A DNA stretch of 64,000 nucleotides, from positions 99,280,247 through 99,344,246 of the forward strand of contig CM043954.1 in assembly GCA_014529385.2 (NCBI GenBank), in the 5' to 3' direction. The notes under the pieces were generated by a model. It was not told the origin of the DNA. It made no database searches and saw only the letters and a list, made by a program, of their open reading frames with translations. Of the stretch, positions 1 to 10,800 are shown one piece after another (the first letter of the stretch is position 1; each line of letters begins with the position of its first letter). The stretch is from Adiantum capillus-veneris (Eukaryota; Streptophyta; Polypodiopsida; Polypodiales; Pteridaceae). The position numbers were made by a program, and so were the translations under genes.

Positions 1-680
1 AGGCACACTATACAAAAAAAAACCAAACACGATTTTTAGATGAGTTCAAGCACAAAAGAAAAAACTAAAACAAGATTACACCTAATTTAATGGTAAAACA
101 ACCACAAATTTTTAAGAGAAAAACCCCGAGAACAAGGTTTTGGTAGAATGTTTCCTTTGATGGACTAGAAAAATTGGAACCCATACAGTGGCGTGTTGAT
201 ATTCCTCTTCTTAGAACTCGTTGCGTTCAGATATTGGAAGCTCATTTCTACCACCATTGATTCTTGTTAGGAACAGTGGAACCATGAATTCCTATGGATA
301 TAAATCTCCTATTCCTACCTCCCTACATGTAGGACTACAAGACTTACACTAAAAGAGTAAGGTTGTTGCTACTCGAACAAATCTCATGAATAAAGAGAGT
401 CTGGGATCTTGAGCTTCTCTTCACTTCTTCTTCTTCTTCTCATCTCTCTTGCTCTACCTCAAGTTATTGTGGGTTGATGTACGATAACATACTATGCATT
501 TTAAGTTACTCTAGAGAAAATGGTGGAAAGTTGAAAATAATTCTATTATTTCAATGAGGCTATTCTTTTGAGAAAATACACATCATGGTATATATTGAAG
601 TTTGGATTAAACCATCATAGGTAGCCTTCTATTGGGGGGGGGAGTTAGTAGTGTTGCCAAAGGTGGTGGGAGACAAACAT
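1..680. other. Left-edge intergenic DNA, no gene seen
   Basis: AT-rich sequence with no open frame resembling a known family. It has a TTC/CTT-rich run around 420-460 and a G tract near 633-641. It lies immediately left of the LTR start proposed for gypsy D and may be the old insertion target. No transposon terminus was found in it. Confidence 0.4.
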
Positions 681-1273
681 TGTCATGCAATTTTTGTATG
701 AGCACAAAGTCATCAGATCATGCCAAAAAGAATGCTAACTAGCCTCATGTATATATGTGTACATAGTGCTTTGAGTCTTGGGAGTGACCATGTAAATATT
801 CATGTACAAAGGTTTTGGTTTTTTTGAGTTTGTGTACTGGTATTTTGGATTGTTTGAGTCCCCAAAACATGGTTTTCAATAAGTATTTTCAGCTGTGCTT
901 TATAGCTTGTGAATTGGACTTGTGCATCATGAGTTATGTGCGTCCGAAGTGGGTGGTCTTGACTTAGAAAGTGGTTGCAAATGCATGCAGCAAAGGAAAC
1001 TGGGCCAACTTGATGTTTAAAATTAGAAATGCTGAGATCTTAAATTCTTGGAAATAGCCAAAGTGATGGGCTTCAAGCCATGCTTTACGACGTTGCATTC
1101 GGTGGCCGAGCGGTGCACCGAGCGGTGCACCATGCTCTTGGAAGTTGGTCGTGAAGGGAGGTTGAGCTGAGATTTTTTGTGGGTGGAGGAAGGAATTGAA
1201 GAAGTGCAAGAGGAGAATGCCATGTGGCACTAAGATTATCTCACATGGGAAGGGGGAAGGAAGAAATGGGGGG

Positions 1274-1280
1274 TATAAAG
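1274..1280 (+). promoter_or_regulatory. Candidate LTR TATA box (TATAAAG)
   Basis: TATAAAG occurs roughly 590 bp into the gypsy D LTR. The aligned place in the gypsy B 3' LTR has TATAAGG on the minus strand near 23,392-23,398. Conservation between two diverged copies and a mid-LTR position fit a Pol II promoter. No transcript evidence is available. Confidence 0.45.
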
Positions 1281-1642
1281 GGAAGATGGAGTGCCCATAT
1301 TAGGGGTGTATCAAAGGAGAGAGGAGCTCCCTCAAGCCTTGGCTATGGGGGCTCGTGGGCTTCATGGGGGAGAGAATGGAGCATTTTTTAATTCTCACTT
1401 CCTATCAAGATGCCTGTCCACTCTTTTGGTCCCTTGGACAGTAGCCACACCCCCTCCCTTGGGCCAAAAGTCATTGACACCTCATTTCCTACCGAAATGA
1501 GGCAAAAAATGGACCAATTAAAAGGAGCCTACAAAGAGAGTCTTGTCGGTTGAGGAGACAGAAAAGGTCTCTTGGGATAAAAGATAAAAAGAGGCCCCAT
1601 TTTATAGCGGCAATTTTCTTCAACACCTGCAAACTTTCCAGA

Positions 1643-1801
1643 GAGCTCATTTTTGAGCAAGAGTGAGTACACCCCCAACTTTGAATGGCCACATCGAGCT
1701 AATTTTTTAGCAAGAGAGAGTACACCCCCAACTTTGAATGGACATACCGAGCTGATTTTTTAGCAAGAGAGAGTACACCCCCAACTTTGAATGGCCATGT
1801 C
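1643..1801 (+). repeat. 53-bp tandem triplication inside LTR
   Basis: Three consecutive units start at 1,643, 1,696 and 1,749, each beginning GAGCT and containing GAGTACACCCCCAACTTTGA. Units 2 and 3 are more alike than unit 1. I did not see this block repeated in the gypsy B LTRs, so the expansion looks specific to this copy or subfamily. Confidence 0.85.
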
Positions 1802-2045
1802 TCTCTCATCTTTTATGTGTTTTTAGCCTATGAATACTGTACGTACATCTACTCAAGAAGAGCTCTTCATTATGTACTTGGTTTCTTCTAATTCCAAGTG
1901 TGATTCATGCTAGAAGGGATCTTCATAAATCTTTACAGATGCTTATCACAGGTGGTTTCGACGGTGCAAGAATTCTTCTTTGTGACGGTGTGACTTGTGC
2001 AAGGATATATATGCACTCATTTTCCTTGTCGTTTGCACGCTAACA

Positions 2046-2337
2046 TCATTTTGGTGCCCTCACCCGAGGAGAAAGTGCTCATGTGCTCCAATTCTTGTGA
2101 AATATGTGTATTTTGCAGGCAGAGAATGTAAAGGGGATGTGGGTCCTTATGGACAACCGCCTTTGTATGTGCAAACTGTGGACAACACTTGAGGTGGTCG
2201 TGTAATTGGATTGTAGCCTTTGGAGGTTTGTGAGATTTTGTGAAGTCAAGCACTAGGGGCCGGGCTACCCAGTGTGAGGTGGATTAGGTACTGGAGCAAT
2301 CCATCGACATCCCTTGAACTTACGACATCACGTGTAA
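2046..2337 (+). other. Gypsy D primer-binding site and leader
   Basis: Directly after the LTR the sequence reads TCATTTTGGTGCCCTCACCC. Gypsy B has a matching leader (minus strand, below 29,610) with TTTTGGTGCCCCCAC. The position and TGGTGCC core suit a tRNA primer-binding site, but I cannot assign the tRNA. The rest of the leader is shared with B, including a block around 2,120-2,170. Confidence 0.5.
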
Positions 2338-3300
2338 GTGTTTTTGTGGCAATCGAACATGGAGGATGAGTTTCCACAGTTTCATGGATTGCCTAATGAG
2401 AATGCACATACTTTTTTTGAGAAATTGGAAGTTAGTTGCTTATTGCAAAATATATTAGATCAAGCTATATTATTGTGGTTGTTGCAATACAGTTTACAAG
2501 ATGAGGCAAAACTTTTGTTACAAAATTATGAAGAGGTGGTGCAGGCACAAATCATATGAAGTAGGCTTTTTTGGCAAAATACATGAGCATTGAAATAACT
2601 GATGAAGTTTGGCATGAAATTTTGGGGTACACTGATAAGGCTAATCAAAGTGTTGATGATTTTGTTATGCAGTCCATTTATGGGATAAATGGGTCCGAGA
2701 TTCGGGAAATGAAATCCCTCCAGCCATGTTAAAGAAGGACCATGTTGTGGGCAAACTTAAAGAAAAGTCTAAAGTTCGAAGTTGAGCTGAAAAGTATTGC
2801 TACTTTTGAGGAAGCAGTCACCATTGCTAGGGAGAAAAAATGAAAAGCTTAAAGACTGAATGAGTATGGGAAAGCGGTCATGTGCAAGGTAATGGTGGCC
2901 AAAATGAGGAAAATAAGGTAGAGGTTGAAGCCCAACCTGCTCAAAGGGTTGCGAACATTGAACATGTACAACAAAATATGCAAGACATGATAACCATGAT
3001 GCAAGAATTGCGGCTCAATGTTCTTGGAGTTGGTCGCGGTAGAGGAATGGCTCATCCATATGAAACTCTTCCTAATGCTAATGTGGGTCGTGGACAAGGT
3101 TTCTTTGAGCCACAAAGGAGGTCCATCCCTACCTGGTATAATTGTGGTGAACTTGGTCATATAATCACTCTTTGTCAAAGGCCAAAAAGGATGGGAGGTG
3201 ATATGTTTCAACTTCCTCAGGAGGTTCCTAATAGGGCTAATGATTATGCAATGGATATATGGGGAGATCAAGGTATTGAATAAGAAAATTTTCCTCAACC
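2338..3300 (+). pseudogene. Gypsy D gag remnant
   Basis: Encodes a degraded capsid/nucleocapsid-type Gag. The N-terminal part (about 2,338-2,560) matches the start of gypsy B gag, including the motif EFPQFHGLPNENA. After a break, matching pieces continue around 2,570-2,850 and 2,882-3,283. The CCHC zinc knuckle survives only partly: the first cysteine is replaced by tryptophan (WYNCGELGHI), so RNA binding by this knuckle would be lost. No ATG is seen at the 5' end of the open stretch. Several stops and frameshifts make it non-functional. Confidence 0.75.
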
Positions 3301-3312
3301 TCTGGTGGTCAT

Positions 3313-4340
3313 ATGGGTGTTGTGCGGGTTGAAAAGAAAGAAGCAAATATGATGCCCATAGCCAAAAGAGAGAGGGAAGGCTATGCTGCTCTAGGTCCCA
3401 ATAAGATGAAAGGGAAAGAAAAAGAGGGTAAAGATGCAAAATTTAAGAGGAAGAGAAGACCTCGTAGACGGTTTGAAGTAGCAGATTTACCTTCTGGAGA
3501 AGGCCAAATAGCTTACAATTTAAAGGAAGACCTGATTGAGAGGAAAGTAGATGGTACTTTTAAGTCAATTGATGAATATGGTGCCCAAAATTAAGAGGCA
3601 GTGGAATTCATTAGTGAATCCAAAAAAAGAGCCGAAGCATGGACAAATGAGAGTTTTGGATGTGGGAGAGTTACCCGACATTTGTCTTGTGTTGAACATT
3701 TGGCACAAAGGTGTGGGCATGGGAGAGGCTTACATTGATGGAGGTGCTCAAGTTTGTGTGATCACATAGTCATTTTTTGAGAGACTGGGTCTCATTACAT
3801 GCATAAGCTCTGGGTTCAGGATTCAACTAGCAAACCATGCCAAAGTGAAGTGTTTGGGGCTGATTAAGAATTTGGAAGTTGAAGTCTTTAACTTGAAGGT
3901 TATAGTAAACTTTCATGTTATGCCAGCTGGCCTAGGAGTTTTTCCTCTCATTTTGGGATGACCTTCCTTGAGAGTTGTTGGTGTTGTGCAAGATTGGGGC
4001 AAGGGCACAATTTGTGTGTATGGCAAGAAGGGTGAAAAGAGGATTTTTTATATGGCTATCAAGTAGCCTTTGGCACTAGAAGATGTGACTGAAAATGATG
4101 AATCGGAAGTTACCAGTGAAGATAGTTCTGAAGATTGAGAAAGTAGAACTACTTCTAGTTCTAGTGATGAGGGTGAAGTGTCATTCTTGTTGTTGGATGA
4201 GGAGAAGAGAGAAACTGGTAAAGTATTGCAAGTGTCAAGGGATATAAATGCTTTAAGCCATTTAGAACAACTTGAGGAGTTCATGCAGCCTAAACAGGAA
4301 TTGAAGTGAAGAAGGGGTTGATTCAAAATATGCCAAGTAC
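3313..4340 (+). pseudogene. Gypsy D protease region remnant
   Basis: A basic linker (3,313-3,594) leads to a retropepsin-like segment. The active-site motif reads IDGGAQ at about 3,738, followed by a stop codon (TAG at about 3,767). A second conserved strand (LPSLRVVG-like, about 3,955) sits after another stop. An acidic, serine-rich tail (4,085-4,200) links it to reverse transcriptase, as in gypsy B. DGGA instead of the common D-T/S-G-A is also seen in gypsy A, so it may be normal for this lineage. At least three stops make it inactive. Confidence 0.7.
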
Positions 4341-4353
4341 CTAACAATGTTGG

Positions 4354-5895
4354 TTGGACAGGTTTCCAACTCTTTTCATCACTTCATATCAAGAAATAAG
4401 GGTTTTTGTTGGAGATCTTGTGAAGATTGAACTAGTTGAAGGGGAAAAACCAATAAGACAAAAATTAAGAAGGATGGGTAAGGAGCAAATGAATGCTTTA
4501 AAAGAAGAAGTGGATAAACTTTTGGATGCAGGGTTCATTGTGCCAGTTGATAATGTTGAATGCGTGAGCGCTGTTCACTCCAAAGAAAGATGGGTGTTGG
4601 AGAGTTTGTGTTAATTATAAGACGTTAAATGCAATGACCAAGAAAGATCCTTATCCCTTACCTTTTATTGATCAACTTCTAGATGCAGTGGCTGGATTGG
4701 AAAAATACAATGTCTGTGATGGTTATTCTGGGTATTTCCAACTTATCCTTGCTCCTAAAGAACAAAAAAATACTACTTTTATCACTCCATGGGGTTGTTT
4801 CTACTTTTGCTGTCTTCCTTTGGGTTGACAAATGGACCTGGAGTCTTTGAAAAATAAAAGTGCATTGGGTCCTTACCCCATTTCTTGAGAAGTTTGTCAA
4901 AGGGTTTATAGATGATTTATGTGTATACAATTCAAGGAAAGAGCATGTTCAGAAGCTTGAAATGACTTTTTCAAGGTATGATGAATGCGAGGGTCAGTTG
5001 AACCCTAAGAAATGTCATTTGGCACAGCCACGAGTGAAGCTTCTTGGACATGTAATTTCAAAAAATGGGATTGAAGCAGATCTAGAGAAAGTAGAAGCTT
5101 TGTTATTGTTGTCATCTCCAAAGGATACAAGACAGTTGGCCACTTTCATATAGAAGGTTAAATATCTGTCTTGATTTATATCTTTGCTATCACAATTTAT
5201 TGTATCCATTGCAGCAGCAAGTAGTTAAAAAATGGTCCATTGGAGTGGATACATGACTGTGAAGATGTTTTTGATAGAGTCAAAGAAGTTTTAAGTACAC
5301 TACATATTATGCAAGCTCTTGATTGGGAAAAGGAATTCTTTGTTAATCCATCAGTGGGAGATGATGCCATGGGGGCTATGTGGTTGCAAAGAGGGAAGGA
5401 ATATCAGTATATGAAGCATGTTCATTATGCTAGTAGAGTGAAGACTCCTCTTGAAAGAGATTACTAAAATATTGAATTGGTGAGGACTAATACGGTTTAT
5501 GCTTGCAGACAATTCAGACATTACTTGTTGCAAAAATCGTTCGCTTTTCTTACGAGTTAGTCATTGCTTCCTCAGTTGTTTTTAACGAATCAAATATATC
5601 AAAGATAGTGATGAAATGGGTTATTGAACTTCAAGAGTTTCAGTTCACTCTTTTAGTGGAAGAGAGTACTCGTGCTACCCTAGCAAATTTACTCACTTAT
5701 AAAGAGACTCCTGTTTTAGTTAAGGAAGAGGTGGTGCAAAGGAAAAAATTCAAAACTCTTGCCATATCCAACGCTTCATTGCTATATTTGATGGCTCTTA
5801 TCAAAGAAGCCATGATGCTTGTTTGGGAGGAATTGTCATTTATGATGCACAAGAAAAACTTGTAAGGAAACAAGGGATGAAACTAAACGCAAAAT
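4354..5895 (+). pseudogene. Gypsy D reverse transcriptase and RNase H remnant
   Basis: Reverse transcriptase pieces in order are the fingers region (KIELVEGEKPIRQKLRRMGK, about 4,423), the PLPFIDQLLDAVAG segment (about 4,655), and the catalytic FIDD box (GFIDDLCVY, about 4,905). Next comes the LLGHVISKNGIEADLEKVEA thumb segment (about 5,040). A retroviral-type RNase H follows at 5,240-5,467. The start of a second, plant-type RNase H (5,503-5,865) precedes the truncation. Frames change repeatedly. The dual RNase H order suggests the Tat-like branch of Ty3/gypsy; that lineage call is inference. Confidence 0.75.
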
Positions 5896-8505
5896 GAAGA
5901 AGCTCCCGGGTGCTAGTGGTGGGAAATAAACTACCCCATGGGCAACGAGAGAGGAGGACGATGAGGAGACAAAGGAGGCGGCACCACCACCACCGAAGCA
6001 TGTAAATCACCACAAATTAAAGTTTTTAAGAATCCCAAGCACCACTCACTAGCAAATGTGCAAGTGACCCCAAACAAACCCAAAGTCATCCCAAGATTGC
6101 AAGGGAATTTGCAGTAATTTAGAACTATTAAAATACAACCAAGTTGCTCATTGGACGAGCCCCCTTTGCTCTCACCATGAAGGAAGTGCTCCAAAGTTAT
6201 GGAAATCAATATAAAATGCAATCAATGGTGCTCAAGGAAATTCAAGAAGCTACAGAGGCCCACATTAGAGTGTTGTGCTGGAGGATACCAATCTTTGTGC
6301 ATACATGCAAAGAGAGTGACTATACAACCAAAGGACATGAACCTTGCACATCGTTTGAGGCAAGACTTCAAGCCTAGCCACAGTGAAACTCATCTTTATT
6401 GTATTACCCACCCTACCTTTGTAACCAAACATTTTGTTCATGATCAAAGGATTTAAGGTTTTGTATCTTCTGTGTCCATAATCAATTAACTTCTTTATAT
6501 TTTTTATATTTTTAAGTTACATGATGTCTGTCTAATGTACAACCATTGGGTTCGCTAGTGTCAGAGGGTAATGGGGTGTATTTATAGTTGAACACTTGAA
6601 ATCAAGAAAAAATTGTGCTTTTCACGAGCCCAAAAAATACAAAAAGGGGGGTGGCTCCAAGACACTGGAAAAGCACAAAATTTGCTTGATTTTAAGGTTT
6701 CATGTACTCTGTGAGCTTTGGATCTAGCAATGCTAGGGGGAGGGGGTAAAGTAATTCATGGACACCCAAATTTCATTTAGATTTGAGGTTTTCAAGTGTC
6801 CTAGGGTGCATACAAGGCCAAGAAAATAAAAAAGGGGGTTGGCCACAAGGGCGCACAAGAAATCCAAACAGGGGGTCCCGGTGGGTGTCCACAAGGGCAT
6901 GCAAAAAAGGCAAATAGAGGGTCCTTTTTGGCTTTTCTACGCGCCCTTGTGGACACCCCCGTTTTTGCTTGTCCTAGACTTGTGTGCACCTAGGCACTTG
7001 AAAAGCTCAAATCCAACTAAAACTCAGATGTACATGCATCCATTCTTTTTGTACTCTTTGAGTGCATCACCAATTACAATGAGAAGTTTTGCAAAGCAAA
7101 AAAGGAACCCTTTTGGAATTGATAACACAAGCTCCTGATGTTTTAAAAATTTTGAAACGTAAATGAAAAGAATGTACAAGATAGAGAGGCAACTGCATAT
7201 ATTTCATTAGTACTTTGAAACAAGGATGTTACATCATTTATTTGAAGAGACCATAATTTTCTGGGCCATTTCTTGGCGTCTCTCTTGCACATCAGGTAAC
7301 TCCCCAACCAAGAGGGAGTGTGATATTGCCTCAGGGTCACTTGAGCCAATAGAGGTATGTTTTCCTATCTAGGAAATCACTTTGCAATGGAAGCCAATGC
7401 CAAATGCATCGCATGCGCTAGGGATATCCGCACTAGGAAGAGAAGATGAGCAATTTGGGCAATGGTGCTCAAGTAAGAAACTTTGCTCAAGGATTTCAAA
7501 GACCACATCTCATGAAATGGCATTTGGGAGCAAACATATTGTGTACAATGGCAACAACACCAATGGATTTTTTCTTATGTAATAAGCAAGGGAGGACTAT
7601 GGTCCAAATGCCATTCACTTGCAGCATGTCTGCACTGCAAACTCATCAAGCTCCAAGTGATCATACCATAAACCAATCAACAGTAAGAAAAAGACAATTA
7701 AAGTGAGAACAAACAACTTTGAAAGTAAGATATAATTTACGTCCTGCTCCTTGTACTCCTCCTCTCTATTGCCCTTGGCATCCAAGTCAATGCAGGACTT
7801 CATCGCATCCACAAAATTCAGCTCATAAGAGGGGGAATTCTACACTATAATAGGCTTCCTTGCAGTGATAACCTTGGATTGTGTGGCTTAGAAATCTTCC
7901 TATGCCACATGCAACTGCTCTATTGCCAGAACCTCAGCACACACAAGTGCAATAGTGTTAGTGATAGAGTCACCGAGTGGTAGGAGCTTGCTTTCAAGGT
8001 CATCTAATATAGACTCTAGGGGAAACTGGTCATTGGTGCATAGCACACTGAGGCACTCTAGAACTGAGACAAGTTATACACAAGACCACTATTGTAGAAT
8101 GAGAAACTATATTCAAAGTCCAAACTTTTCCAAATCTAAGCAAATTTATTATAGAGGGGATTGTTCAAAAAAATGTAAGAGTTACAAATCTATAACAAAA
8201 ATAACATAGTTCCATCCATGCCCCAATCATCCTCAGCCTTCATTTTTCTTCCACTCTCTTTCCAATCTGCAAACATTCAACAATAAGCAGGCAATGATTG
8301 TCAAACATTAATGGACTAAAAATTTGGTGGAAGGATTGTCACCTTGTGACCTTGGAGACAAAGTTGAGCTTGTTGAAGGTCTTCAAAACCCATAATGTCC
8401 AAATGTTCTCGCACATTGTTGAGAATTCAATGCTTTTTCACTTGGCAACTTCCAAAACACCATTGGGCATTCTCACTATAATGTCAAATCTTGCAATAGC
8501 TCCAT
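5896..8505. other. Unassigned DNA between gypsy D and the LINE
   Basis: No frame here shows a family I recognise. A C/G-rich block at about 6,840-6,980 holds two imperfect copies of a phrase around GTGTCCACAAGG and GTGGACACCCC, partly in inverted orientation. The stretch 7,140-8,505 has short open pieces on the minus strand that could be decayed exons linked to the 8,506-8,850 frame, but nothing confirms this. Confidence 0.35.
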
Positions 8506-8850
8506 CTACACATTGTAAGGGACTCCACACTCCAAACTGGCACATCCAAAGATCATAGTGAAATCATATGTACAAGGAGGTGTGGATTTTAAATAGCGCA
8601 ACCCAATACTCGATGCATCAACTTTCGAACGGTACCTATTCCCATTGTGCATGCCCTCCACAAAACCCCAGTTCTCTTCTAAAAGCCTCCCTAAATCGTA
8701 TGTACAAGGAGGTGTGGATTTTAAATAGCACAACCCAATACCCGATGCACCAACTTTCCAACAGTACCTATCCCCATTGTGCATGCCCTCCACAAAACCC
8801 CAATTCTCTTCTAAAATCTTCCCTAAATCCTCATACTGCATATGTTTCAT
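8506..8850 (-). pseudogene. Unidentified minus-strand ORF with duplicated segment
   Basis: A 114-codon open frame contains two copies of a 44-residue unit carrying EENWGFVEGMHNG and IGLCYLKSTPPCTYD or its variant. The duplication is exactly 132 bp, so the frame is kept. The opposite strand is also open across the same region, which weakens the coding case. No family was recognised. It may be a fragment of a host gene exon duplicated in tandem, or a non-coding repeat open by chance. Confidence 0.3.
8561..8824. repeat. 132-bp tandem duplication
   Basis: Two adjacent units, 8,561-8,692 and 8,693-8,824, both begin AAATC(A/G)TATGTACAAGGAGG and end CCCTAAATC. They differ at about a dozen positions by eye. 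Confidence 0.9.
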
Positions 8851-9871
8851 TGTCCTTGTAAGGAATCCTAATTTTTAGGGATTAAAGCTAATGTTGTGTA
8901 GGGTTGACTAAATGTTTTCTAGCTATTTCTAATTTATACTAATTTAGCACTTATGTGTTCATGCAAAATTTTTAATGCTTTTAAATAACCACAAATACAC
9001 TACTTAATGTGTTTTCAAATATATTTTATTCCATCAAGCATCATCTAAGTAAAATTTTCATTTATTTTCTAGTTTATAATTCACTTTAACTATCACATCG
9101 TTTCAATTTCACTAAAATAATAATCACTTGAGAGATCACTATATTTTATCGCATGACTCTAAAATCATTTACAATTTTTGATCATTTTAACTCAGGACAC
9201 CAATGTAATGATAAAAGCTTGTAAATTTATATTAAAATTTCCCAAATATAAATTTTTCAAGTTTCCCATGAAACATGCTACTAAATATGCAAAATTATGC
9301 AAGATATTTTGTTTTCCAATATGTAATTTAAATGCAGATGAACTTTTAACTGATCAATTTTCCATTCATTGTGAAAGGAATGCATAAACAACTTTATTAT
9401 TAAGTTTTTTTTTAATGTTTTGGAAGGGTATTGTTCTCACAATTTTGATTTCTTTAATTGTGATATGTATTTAAGTTTATTATTCTTATTTTTATTTAAT
9501 GAACACCACTTTCAACTAACTTTAGAATGCTTTCCGTTACTGGTGACGCTCATGTAGCTGTAAACCGCAATACCCAAGTCGTCCTTTGCCACTCTTCTCC
9601 ATGCTCTCTCTATCTCACTCCCTTCCAATCTCACTTAGACAACAAAATACAAATTTATCTTTGCTTTTTTCACTCATAGTCAATCTTAATACACAAAATA
9701 TTATCAAGTAATCGCTGCTCGTCCTCTCTTTTCTATCTAGATCTCATACAAATAACATACATACATATGCAATATCACAATCAAATACATATACACTCAA
9801 AGGCTGGCTATCAAAATCTCTCTCTCCTTATCTCCTAGTGCTTGCAACCACCCACACCATGAGACCATGAG

Positions 9872-9925
<54 letters not shown>

Positions 9926-10081
9926 CAACAAGATTAATCACCACCTTCTAGGTAATATAAAGGCACTCGTCGAGCATGCGTTGTCACAAGAAATAACGAT
10001 ACATACACTTGAGGATCGTGTAAAGCCCAAATGAGGAAATCACACTACTCAAGAAAGAGCTTGTAGAGGTCCGATCACAAA
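8851..10081. other. AT-rich spacer with (CT)n microsatellite
   Basis: Strongly AT-rich DNA with no gene seen. A (CT)n tract of about 47 bp lies at 9,875-9,921, just upstream of the LINE ORF1 remnant. Several short CT-rich words precede it (9,600-9,840). This may be the 5' untranslated part of the LINE. Confidence 0.4.
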
Positions 10082-10131
10082 ATGTCCTCAAAGGGGGAGA
10101 GCTTCAACCCTCAGTAGTTGAAGAGATTAAC

Positions 10132-10800
10132 ATGATTAAAGAACAAGTGCAGGCCATCAAAGAAGGTAAGGAGCAACAAAAAGAAATGACAACCTTGTGG
10201 GTAGATGTCATCATAAAGACTGAACAAAAAGCAGAAGAGACCGATAAATGGATCAAGATTGTCAAGAAAGGAAAGGGCAAGGAAATAACCCCCACTCCAT
10301 CCATCATTAACTTGACACTATAAGAGGAGCAAAGGAGACGTGTGTCGGCCTTACACATAAGGATATATGTCCTTAAAGACCAAAATGATGTGGATGAAGA
10401 GGTGAAAGAACTCATGACTCTGGCAGGGGTTAATGAGCAGACGCATATGAGGGCTTGGAGAGTGGGCAATAAGAAAAGTGGGAGCAAGGGGGAAACCTCG
10501 AAGGAAAGGGCACTCATCCTCTGTTTCCCCTCCATGGAAGCAAAGAAGGGCTTTTGAAGAAGAGACCGACTCTAATGAAGACAAGCATCTTTCTTGGAGA
10601 TGAACTTGCCCTCTTGCCAAAAATTAGAGCAGCAAGGGAAAAAGGGAAGATTGCTTTTTATCGAGATGGAAGGGTGGTGATTTTGGAGCAACGCTCCACA
10701 TGACGGTGCAAGACCTATGGGACCGCAATAAATATGGCAACCTGGAAGGTCACTCCGTCTTGACGTAGGTGCCTTTGGAGATAGTTTCATTGGAAAAGAC
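10132..10800 (+). pseudogene. LINE ORF1 remnant
   Basis: A charged, coiled-coil-like N-terminal stretch (10,132-10,320) ends in one in-frame TAA and continues in the same frame to 10,557. After a frameshift it carries on with a segment ending in AFYRDGRVVI (about 10,645-10,680), which resembles the end of plant L1-type ORF1 proteins as I know them. Such proteins bind LINE RNA in a ribonucleoprotein. The sequence is rich in K and E. No zinc knuckle was seen. Confidence rests mainly on position ahead of endonuclease/RT. Confidence 0.5.

Larger units (their letters stand above)
681..2045 (+). repeat. 5' LTR of gypsy D
   Basis: Begins TGTCATGCA and ends GCTAACA. The limits come from alignment by eye to the two LTRs of gypsy B in reverse complement (start TGTCATGCA, end CTCCACA). 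It is about 1.36 kb, longer than the 1.24-kb B copy, partly because of a 53-bp triplicated block. No 3' partner LTR is present, so the boundaries rest on the B copies. Confidence 0.7.
681..5895 (+). mobile_element. Ty3/gypsy element D, 3'-truncated copy
   Basis: This is the same family as gypsy B (22,744-30,159), read on the opposite strand. The LTR, leader, gag, protease, reverse transcriptase and first RNase H follow the same order with clear nucleotide and protein similarity. Similarity stops at about 5,895, inside the second RNase H region. The rest of RNase H, the integrase and the 3' LTR are missing. Coding frames carry many stops and frameshifts, so the copy is dead. The right end is where homology to B ends, not a seen terminus. 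Confidence 0.85.
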
